A DNA stretch of 5,629 nt from Rubrivirga sp. (GTDB taxonomy: Bacteria > Bacteroidota > Rhodothermia > Rhodothermales > Rubricoccaceae): NCBI GenBank assembly GCA_012269805.1, contig JAAXJP010000522.1:1-5629 (forward strand). The letters run 5' to 3'. The translations under genes and the position numbers were made by a program. The notes beneath the pieces are model-generated. The model did not search any database. It saw nothing but the letters and a program-made list of their open reading frames with translations, and was not told where the DNA came from. How positions within the stretch are numbered: the stretch's first letter is position 1; each line of letters starts with the position of its first letter. Of the stretch, positions 1 to 5,033 are shown one piece after another.

Positions 1-76
1 GCCAGGGCGCGATCAGGGCGGGCCGCAGGATACGCGGACGCCGCGATCGACGGAAGCGGTTCCGGCCCGCGCGAGT

Positions 77-114
77 CCGCCCGCCTCGGGCAGACCCTGG
101 CCGAGGCGGGGCGG
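77..114 (-). terminator. Strong GC hairpin just downstream of rlmN, probable terminator
   Basis: Bases 80-89 (CCCGCCTCGG) and 101-110 (CCGAGGCGGG) are perfect reverse complements. The loop side continues with CAG/CTG (91-93 with 97-99) after a G-G mismatch. The outer side extends to about 77-114 if one base is bulged. The structure begins within a few bases of the rlmN stop codon, where a terminator would be expected. There is no T-tract on either strand, so it is not a textbook intrinsic terminator. It could act as a U-less hairpin terminator or as a 3'-end stabiliser of the rlmN transcript. The pairing is seen directly; the role is inferred. Confidence 0.5.
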
Positions 115-115
115 G

Positions 116-1198
116 CTACGCCTCGCTCTCGGCGACGGCCAGCTGGCCGCAGGCCGCGTCGATGTCCTGCCCCCGGCTCCGGCGGACCGTCACGCGGACC
201 CGCCGCTTCACGAGCTCGGCAATGAACGCGTCGAGCGTCGCCTCGTCCGACGAGCTGAAGTCCGTGCCCTCCACGGGGTTGTACATGATGAGGTTCACCT
301 TGCACGGCGCCCAGCTCGCGATCCGCGCGAGGTTGTCGGCGTCCTCGGCCGAGTCGTTGACGCCCGCGAAGAGGCAGTACTCGTAGGTCACCGGCCGGCC
401 CGTGACGGCGTAGTAGTGACGGACGGCCTGCCCGAGCGCCTTGAGGTCGGTCTTCTCCGACCGGTTGACCGGCATGATCGCGCTCCGCTGCGCGTCGGTC
501 GGCGCGTGGAGACTGATGGCGAGGCCGGCCGGGCGGACGCTCCCCGCGGCCTGGTCGTCGGCGAACTGGCGGATGCGGCGCGCGAGCCCGACCGTCGAGA
601 CGGTGATCCGCTTTGGCGACAGGCCGAGGCCGTCGCACAAGAGGTCGAGGCTGTCAGCGACGGCGCGGTAGTTCTGCATCGGCTCGCCCATGCCCATGTA
701 CACCACGTTCGTGACGCCCTTGCCGAAGGCGTCCTTCGCGATCCGGTCCATGGCGTGGACCTGCTCGGCGATCTGGCCGGCCGTCAGGTTCTCCTGGAAC
801 CCCATCAGCCCCGTCGCGCAAAATGAGCACGCCATCGCGCAGCCGACCTGGGACGACACGCAGACCGTCAGCCGCTTGGCCCGGTCCTCATCATCGAAGT
901 CGGGGATGAGGACGGCCTCGACGTGACGGCCCGAGGGGAGTCGGAAGAGGCTCTTGATCGTCCGGTCCGTGGCCTGCTGGCGCCGGGTCTCCGTGAGCGT
1001 CCCGAGGTGGGCCGCCTCGGTGAGCCGCTCGCGGAAGGCGGCCGGGAGGTCGGTCATCGCCTCGAACGTCGTCGCGCCCTTTTCGTGGACCCACTTGAAC
1101 AACTGACGCCCGCGGAAGCGCGGCTCGCCCATCTCGACGGCCAGGGCTTCGAGGGCGGGCTCGTCGAGCGAGCGGAGGTCGGGGCGCGGGGTCTCCAT
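116..1198 (-). CDS. rlmN: 23S rRNA (adenine(2503)-C(2))-methyltransferase RlmN
   Basis: This is a radical SAM enzyme that methylates C2 of A2503 in 23S rRNA and, in E. coli, also A37 of some tRNAs. It acts in the cytoplasm and affects translational fidelity at the peptidyl transferase centre. The 360-residue product has the usual family length. It carries the CxxxCxxC cluster motif (C120, C124, C127, in GCAMACSFC), the upstream cysteine of CVSSQVG (C113) and the C-terminal methyl-carrier cysteine in DAACGQL (C350), so all five key cysteines are present. MGMGEP (168-173), SPKRITVSTVG and YNPVEGTDF are further family motifs, and the N-terminus has the usual FRGRQLFKW helical region. The frame stays open 38 codons further upstream to 1312, but that stretch is not family-like and would overlap the divergent gene, so the ATG at 1198 was chosen. 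There is no Shine-Dalgarno sequence; the preceding bases are GTTTCTTTCGGC. The stop is TAG. The related Cfr resistance methyltransferase is less likely given the clear RlmN-type motifs. Confidence 0.96.
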   Translation of the reverse strand: METPRPDLRSLDEPALEALAVEMGEPRFRGRQLFKWVHEKGATTFEAMTDLPAAFRERLTEAAHLGTLTETRRQQATDRTIKSLFRLPSGRHVEAVLIPDFDDEDRAKRLTVCVSSQVGCAMACSFCATGLMGFQENLTAGQIAEQVHAMDRIAKDAFGKGVTNVVYMGMGEPMQNYRAVADSLDLLCDGLGLSPKRITVSTVGLARRIRQFADDQAAGSVRPAGLAISLHAPTDAQRSAIMPVNRSEKTDLKALGQAVRHYYAVTGRPVTYEYCLFAGVNDSAEDADNLARIASWAPCKVNLIMYNPVEGTDFSSSDEATLDAFIAELVKRRVRVTVRRSRGQDIDAACGQLAVAESEA

Positions 1199-1310
1199 GC
1201 CGAAAGAAACGGCGTCCGCGGTGGGAACGCGCGCGGCGGCCAGGATGCGGGGTGAAGGCGTCGCGGCAGAACGGTGAATCCGCCTACCTTCCGGAAGATC
1301 CCCCGCCGTC
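1199..1310. promoter_or_regulatory. Divergent intergenic region between rlmN and the plus-strand gene
   Basis: This 112-base region separates the starts of two divergently read genes and must hold both promoters unless transcription enters from outside. On the plus strand, TACCTTCC at 1285-1292 partly matches the Bacteroidota -10 consensus TAnnTTTG and ends 18 bases before the ATG at 1311. No clear TTTG-type -33 box is seen upstream of it. On the minus strand the only A/T-rich patch is TTTCTTTC at about 1209-1202, almost touching the rlmN ATG. If it were a -10 box, the rlmN mRNA would be nearly leaderless. Both assignments are weak. Confidence 0.4.
1288..1297. repeat. Perfect 10-base palindrome CTTCCGGAAG over the putative -10 box
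   Basis: CTTCCGGAAG is identical on both strands and overlaps the TACCTTCC box just upstream of the plus-strand gene. A regulator binding here would block that promoter, so it is a possible operator. A 10-base palindrome also arises by chance fairly often in GC-rich DNA, so the role is only a suggestion. Confidence 0.3.
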
Positions 1311-1886
1311 ATGCGCCGTATCGTCGTCCTCGTCGCTCTCGTGTTTCCCCTGGCTGCGCTCGCGCAGCCCCCCGGCCCGCTGCCCGTGACGTTCCTGCCG
1401 GGCGGCGCCGGGGCCGAGGGCTGCTATGACCAGTGGTCGACGCGCTCGGCCGTCACGGCCTACAGCGCGCCGACGACCGTCAGCGAGGCCATCCGGACGA
1501 TCGACGCGGAGCGGCGGATCGACGCCAACGACTACTCGGAGTCGCTGACGGCCGTGCTCGAGCCGGGCCTGGTCCGCGCGCGGGAGGCCCTCCAGGTCGA
1601 GGGCGTCCGACTCGGGACCGGTAGGTCGGAGACGATCCGGCTCTCGCGCGGCGACGAGCTCTCGCTGCTGGCGCGCGGCCCGGAGGAGTCCGTCTACTTC
1701 GCGTTCGGGACCGGGGTCTACGCGGGGTTCGTCCCGGGTCTCTACGGGGGCGGCCCGGTCGAGGTCGTCCGCGAGCCGGTCACGGAAGTCTGGGTGCGCC
1801 TCGTCGAGCACGCGGCCGACCGGCCGGCCTCGTGGGTCAACACGGCGCAGGCGGGGATGGCGCCCCGCGAGGAGTTCTGCCTCTAG
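1311..1886 (+). CDS. Predicted exported protein of unknown function, possible SH3b-like fold
   Basis: I do not recognise this 191-residue protein. It starts with a clear Sec signal peptide: two arginines, a hydrophobic core (about residues 4-15) and a likely signal peptidase I cut after A18 (LAALA|QP). There is no lipobox cysteine, so the product is probably periplasmic or secreted. The mature part has only two cysteines, C38 (EGCYDQW) and C190 (second to last residue), which could form a disulfide tying the two ends together. Residues about 44-85 (alternating valines, YSAPTTVSEAIRTI, then DANDYSE) and 88-143 (ending YFAFGTGVYAGFVPG) look like two beta-rich units of SH3b type; this is an impression, not a profile match. 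It ends with a conserved-looking block containing W161 and W175. The ATG at 1311 gives the signal peptide directly, though only a weak GGAAG precedes it, about 13 bases upstream. It is a single plus-strand gene between minus-strand neighbours, and its TAG stop abuts that of yqaA. Codon use fits a genuine gene. Confidence 0.8.
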   Translation: MRRIVVLVALVFPLAALAQPPGPLPVTFLPGGAGAEGCYDQWSTRSAVTAYSAPTTVSEAIRTIDAERRIDANDYSESLTAVLEPGLVRAREALQVEGVRLGTGRSETIRLSRGDELSLLARGPEESVYFAFGTGVYAGFVPGLYGGGPVEVVREPVTEVWVRLVEHAADRPASWVNTAQAGMAPREEFCL

Positions 1887-1893
1887 CTAGAGG
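1880..1893. repeat. 14-base palindrome holding both convergent stop codons
   Basis: CCTCTAGCTAGAGG is a perfect palindrome centred between 1886 and 1887. The plus-strand gene ends with TAG at 1884-1886 and yqaA ends on the other strand with TAG at 1889-1887, so no base separates the two genes. As RNA it could fold into only a 5-base-pair stem with an AGCT loop and no U-tract, which is weak for termination. The sequence is seen directly; a role as bidirectional terminator or processing site is speculative. Confidence 0.6.
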
Positions 1894-2324
1894 ATCCACA
1901 AGAGGGCCGCGTAGCGGGCGACGCGGAGGCCGGCGACGATCGGGACGAACCACACCAGCGGCACGCGCCCGACGCCGGCGGCCAGGGTCAGCGGGTCGCC
2001 GATGACCGGCAGCCACGAGAGCGCCAGTGCGGGCGTTCCCCAGCGCTCGGTCCACCGGAGTGCCGCGCGGCCGTTGCGCGACGCCGCCAGCCGGTCGCCG
2101 ACGCTCTCGCGGGCTCCCCGCCCGAGCGCGTAGTTGACGAGGCAGCCCGCGGTGTTGCCGAGGCTGGCCCAGCCGAGCGCCGTCGCCGGCGCGAGCCCGG
2201 CCGCCACGGCGGCGACGAACGCCGCCTCGGACGAAACGGGGACGAGGGTCGCGCCCACGAACGCGGCGGCGCACAGCCCCCACGCGCCGTAGGCCTGGAC
2301 CCACTCGACGAGCTCCGGGCTCAC
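1887..2324 (-). CDS. yqaA: YqaA family (DedA/VTT-like) inner membrane protein
   Basis: The product is 145 residues, close to the 142 of E. coli YqaA, and is largely hydrophobic. It belongs to the small branch of the DedA/SNARE-associated (VTT) superfamily, some larger members of which handle phospholipid flipping or membrane homeostasis. The function of YqaA itself is not established. Family motifs in order are GATLVPVSSE (24-33), GNTAGCLVNYALGR (56-69), SWLPVIGDPLTLAAG (103-117) and LRVARYAALLW near the end. These match E. coli YqaA in order and spacing: ATLLPGNSE, GNSLGGLTNVILGR, SWMPVVGD and KALRYVAVA. The frame is open much further upstream, but that part is the shadow of the AI-2E gene. 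The GTG at 2324 was chosen because it overlaps the upstream stop as GTGA and gives the family length. No Shine-Dalgarno sequence is present, so translation is probably coupled to the AI-2E gene. It is the last gene of the minus-strand run. Confidence 0.88.
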   Translation of the reverse strand: MSPELVEWVQAYGAWGLCAAAFVGATLVPVSSEAAFVAAVAAGLAPATALGWASLGNTAGCLVNYALGRGARESVGDRLAASRNGRAALRWTERWGTPALALSWLPVIGDPLTLAAGVGRVPLVWFVPIVAGLRVARYAALLWIL

Positions 2325-3319
2325 CGGTCGGCCGGCGGCGTGTCGCGCGTGAGGAGGCGGGCGACCCACTCCGTCTCCTCGAACTCGCCCAGCGCGACGA
2401 CGAGCGCGGCCGTCAGCGGGACGGCGATAAAGGCGCCGGCGAGGCCCCACGCCCAGCCCCAGAAGGTGATCGAGACCAACACGACGAAGGCCGAGAGCTC
2501 GAGGTAGCGCCCTTGCAGCTTCGGGTCGACGTAGGCGCCGAGGACGATCTGGATCAGCCCGATCCCGACCAGCACCGCCGGCGCCTGCCATCCGACGCCG
2601 AACTGGAGCAGCGCGAAGAGGGCCGGCGGGAGCACGGACACGATGCTCCCGATCGTGGGGATGAAGTTGAGGATGCCGGCGAGGAGGCCCCACAAGACCG
2701 CCAGGTCGAGGCCCATCGCCCAGCAGAACAGGCCCGTGAGGACACCCGTCACGACACTCGTGAACGTCTGGACGACGACGAACCGCTGGACCTGACGCGC
2801 GACCCGCTTGGTGGTGTCGACCGCCGCGCGGGACACCGGCGCGTCGAACCGGTCACGCAGCTTGCGGCCCCAGTGGGGGACCTCGGCGAGGGCGAGCGCG
2901 AACAGGGCGTACACGAGGACGACGGCGCCGCCGACGGACCAGACGCTCGAGAGGGCGCGCCGCAGCGGCCCTTCGAGGTCGCCTTCGTCGGCCAGGCCGC
3001 CCGGGAGCGCCTCGGCGCGCTCGCGGAGGGACTCGAACTGGGGCCGGTACTCACTCAGGCCCGTTATTGCAGACGACAACGTTTCAGACAGCGCCCATCC
3101 GAACGCGCCCAGCGCCGCAGCGGCCACCAGGAACGTCACCCCGACGGCCACCCGGTCGGGCACCCAGCCACACAGCTTCTCCCGGAGCGGGTCGAACAGG
3201 ACGACGAGGAAGAGGGCGAACGCCAGCGGCATCGCCACCGCCGCCGCCGTGCGGAGCAGCCAGATCACGGCGACGGTCGCGAGGATGGCGAGGAGGCGGT
3301 GGGAGGTGGGCGTAACCAT
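2321..3319 (-). CDS. AI-2E family transporter (UPF0118/PerM/TqsA-like)
   Basis: This 332-residue polytopic membrane protein is slightly short of the usual 340-370. The family is named after E. coli TqsA, linked to autoinducer-2 export; other members have been tied to Na+/H+ exchange, so the substrate cannot be read from the sequence. Two hydrophobic segments fill about residues 8-42 and 56-78, followed by a polar extracytoplasmic-type region (about 80-128, with SEYRPQFESLRERAEALPGG). A hydrophobic segment (129-147) follows, and the C-terminal half is dense with membrane spans from about 180 to 312. The family hallmarks are GLLAGILNFIPTIGSIVSVLPP (211-232) and DPKLQGRYLELS followed by FWGWAWGLAGAFIAVPL (about 265-302). 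The ATG at 3319 begins a short N-terminus directly before the first span; codons farther upstream lie in the shadow of the ABC permease. The gene starts 35 bases after the permease stop, with no clear promoter or Shine-Dalgarno sequence in the gap. Its TGA overlaps the GTG of yqaA. Confidence 0.93.
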   Translation of the reverse strand: MVTPTSHRLLAILATVAVIWLLRTAAAVAMPLAFALFLVVLFDPLREKLCGWVPDRVAVGVTFLVAAAALGAFGWALSETLSSAITGLSEYRPQFESLRERAEALPGGLADEGDLEGPLRRALSSVWSVGGAVVLVYALFALALAEVPHWGRKLRDRFDAPVSRAAVDTTKRVARQVQRFVVVQTFTSVVTGVLTGLFCWAMGLDLAVLWGLLAGILNFIPTIGSIVSVLPPALFALLQFGVGWQAPAVLVGIGLIQIVLGAYVDPKLQGRYLELSAFVVLVSITFWGWAWGLAGAFIAVPLTAALVVALGEFEETEWVARLLTRDTPPADR

Positions 3320-3354
3320 GCGGGCCCTACGCCTGACACGCCGCGCGGTTTGCG

Positions 3355-4119
3355 CTAGGGCGTCCGCCGCGCGGTCCACGTGGCCCAGACGAAGGCCAGC
3401 ACCGCGACCGCGACGCTTACGGCGAGGCAGGCCCCGAACGACAGCGGCGTTCCGGGGACCGACTCCGGCAGGCCCCCCAGGCCGTACCGCAACAGCCCGA
3501 CGCCGTAGGTCGCCGGGTTCAGGCGCATCGCCAAGGCGACGACCTCGGACGCGCCGGCCTCGGGGAAAAACGCGCCGGACAACAGCCAGATTGGGATGAG
3601 GACGACGTTCATCACGGCGTGGTACGCCCGGCCGCTCTTCAGCCGCCACGCCATCACGAACCCGAACGCGCAGAAGGTGACGGCCAGCAGCACGCCCGCG
3701 AGGAGGGCGACCAGCACGCCGCCGAGGCCGGGCCGGAGCCCGACGACCGGGGCGAACGCGCCGATGATCGCAGCCTGCCCCACAGCGAGCGTCACGCCGC
3801 CCAGGAGGATCCCGAGTACGAGCGCGGACCGCGGCTGCGGCGCGACGAGCACCGCCTGGAGCACGCCCGACTGGCGGTCCTCCACCACCGACAGCGTCGA
3901 GTAGATGGCGGTGAAGAGGACGGTCAGCGCGACCATCCCCGGGAGGAGGTACTGGAGGTAGCCCGCGTCGGAGCCCGGGATCGACACGCTGTCGGCGAAC
4001 CCGAAGCCGAACACGGCCCAGAACAGCACGGGCTGCGCGAGGACGCCGGCGACACGGGCGCGGTCGCGCAGGAACACCCGGACCTCACGGGACCACAGGG
4101 CGAGGACGGCCGCGGTCAT
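3355..4119 (-). CDS. ABC-2 type exporter permease, partner of the adjacent ATPase
   Basis: This 254-residue permease has about six membrane spans (near residues 26-44, 53-75, 100-125, 133-158, 168-186 and 227-248), the normal architecture of ABC-2 transporters such as DrrB, NodJ or the O-antigen exporters. Typical features are the cytoplasmic amphipathic start (ALWSREVRVFLRDRARV), the conserved coupling region EDRQSGVLQAVLVAPQPRSA (80-99), IPIWLLSGAFFPE (175-187) and NPATYGVGLLR (201-211). The protein probably dimerises and works with the ATPase encoded immediately upstream. Its ATG at 4119 overlaps the ATPase stop as ATGA, which strongly supports this start and implies coupled, stoichiometric synthesis. 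No Shine-Dalgarno sequence precedes it. The substrate is unknown. Linkage to ctaB suggests a role in terminal oxidase or haem-related maturation, which is an inference. It is not CcmB or CcmC: none of the cytochrome c maturation hallmarks (such as the CcmC tryptophan-rich WWD motif) is seen. Confidence 0.92.
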   Translation of the reverse strand: MTAAVLALWSREVRVFLRDRARVAGVLAQPVLFWAVFGFGFADSVSIPGSDAGYLQYLLPGMVALTVLFTAIYSTLSVVEDRQSGVLQAVLVAPQPRSALVLGILLGGVTLAVGQAAIIGAFAPVVGLRPGLGGVLVALLAGVLLAVTFCAFGFVMAWRLKSGRAYHAVMNVVLIPIWLLSGAFFPEAGASEVVALAMRLNPATYGVGLLRYGLGGLPESVPGTPLSFGACLAVSVAVAVLAFVWATWTARRTP

Positions 4120-5033
4120 GGCGTCGCGGGCGGCTGACCCACGCGCGCGGCGAAGACGTCGGCGAGCGTCGGCGGTTGGATGGACACGCCGCGGACGTCG
4201 GGGCGCGCGTACAGGTCGGCGACGAGGTCGCGCGCGCGAGGACTCTGGACGAGCACCCGGTCGCCGATGGCGCGGCCCGGCAGGCCCTCCGTCGCGAGCG
4301 CCGAGGCGAGGGTGGCGGGGTCCTCGGCCTCCAGCCAGAGGGCGTCGGGGCCGAGCGCTGCCGTGAGCGCCTGGGGCGTCCCGTCGGCGACGACGCGGCC
4401 CCGGTCGAGGATCACGACGCGGTCGCAGCGGGCGGCCTCGTCCATGAGGTGGGTCGCGATAAGCTGAGCACCGTCGGCGCGGCGGCGGTCGAGGACGGAC
4501 CAGAAGGTGTCGCGGGCGAGCGGGTCGAGGCCGGTCGTCGGCTCGTCCAGGAGCGCGAGGGCGGGCCGATGCAGAAGCCCGCGGGCGAGGTCGAGGCGGC
4601 GGAGAAGGCCGCCCGACAACGTCCCGACTCGGTCGCTGGCTCGGTCCGTCAGTCCGGCGTCCGCGAGTGCCACGTCGACGCGCAGAGATAGCTCGGCCCG
4701 GGGGACCCGCACGAGGGCGGCTTGAAACCGCAGGGCTTCCCGGACGGTCAGCGCTCCGTCGAGTGCCGGGCTCTGGAACACCACGCCGACCCGTCGGCGG
4801 ACGGCGTCGGGCTCCGTCTCCACGTCGTGGCCGGCGACCGCGACCCGCCCTGCCTCGGGCGCGAGCCGGGTGGAGGCGATGCGGAGGAGCGTCGTCTTGC
4901 CGCTCCCGTTGGGGCCGAGGAGCGCGACCCGCTCGGTCGGCGCCACGGCCAGATCCACGCCGGCCAGAGCTCGGACGGGGCCGAAGCGGTGGCTCAGGTC
5001 GCGCGCGTCGAGGGCGGCGACGGGCTCGGCCAC
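4116..5033 (-). CDS. ABC-2 type exporter ATP-binding protein (DrrA/CcmA-like)
   Basis: This 305-residue cytoplasmic ATPase powers the adjacent permease. All nucleotide-binding elements are intact: Walker A GPNGSGKTT (40-48), Q-loop Q87 in VVFQSP, ABC signature LSGG (139-142, here followed by LLRR rather than the common Q or MRRR), Walker B LALLDEP (159-165), D-loop GLD (168-170) and H-loop H195 in ATHLMDEA. A C-terminal extension (about 220-305) ends with PPTLADVFAARVG, the style of ending seen in DrrA-type exporters (DUF4162-like). The frame is open further upstream, but that region is the shadow of ctaB. The GTG at 5033 was chosen because it shares one base with the ctaB TAG (TAGTG) and starts a normal family N-terminus (AALDARDLSHRFGPVRAL). 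No Shine-Dalgarno sequence is present; upstream bases are CTTCCTCCTGCGC. Termination-reinitiation from ctaB is likely. The export direction is inferred from the ABC-2 family and the absence of a binding protein gene. Confidence 0.94.
   Translation of the reverse strand: MAEPVAALDARDLSHRFGPVRALAGVDLAVAPTERVALLGPNGSGKTTLLRIASTRLAPEAGRVAVAGHDVETEPDAVRRRVGVVFQSPALDGALTVREALRFQAALVRVPRAELSLRVDVALADAGLTDRASDRVGTLSGGLLRRLDLARGLLHRPALALLDEPTTGLDPLARDTFWSVLDRRRADGAQLIATHLMDEAARCDRVVILDRGRVVADGTPQALTAALGPDALWLEAEDPATLASALATEGLPGRAIGDRVLVQSPRARDLVADLYARPDVRGVSIQPPTLADVFAARVGQPPATP

Noticed and set aside
25..32. Minus-strand TATCCTGC as a -10 box for a gene beyond the left edge.
   Set aside because: It only loosely matches TAnnTTTG, has no partner -33 box, and the gene it would serve is not visible.
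18..70. Inverted repeat 18-25 / 63-70 (GCGGGCCG with CGGCCCGC) and a small hairpin at 51-64 in the left flank.
   Set aside because: The first has a long loop and both are short. Such matches are common by chance at this GC content, and neither adjoins a gene end or start within the window.
1199..1312. A 38-codon N-terminal extension of rlmN starting at 1312.
   Set aside because: The added residues do not resemble RlmN, would overlap the start of the divergent gene, and the 360-residue form starting at 1198 already has the family length.
1284..1811. A 175-codon minus-strand open frame antisense to the exported-protein gene.
   Set aside because: It is rich in Arg, Asp and Gly with no recognisable motif, whereas the plus strand has a clean signal peptide and balanced composition.
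3320..3354. A possible internal promoter or terminator in the 35-base gap between permease and AI-2E gene.
   Set aside because: Only a 4-base GCGC/GCGC pairing is present and no -10-like box is seen. Read-through within one operon is the simpler reading.
2513..3599. Long plus-strand open frames opposite the AI-2E gene and permease.
   Set aside because: Their Arg/Glu/Asp/Gln-rich or Arg/Ser/Pro-rich composition is typical of antisense shadows of hydrophobic GC-rich genes, and the minus strand encodes recognised families.
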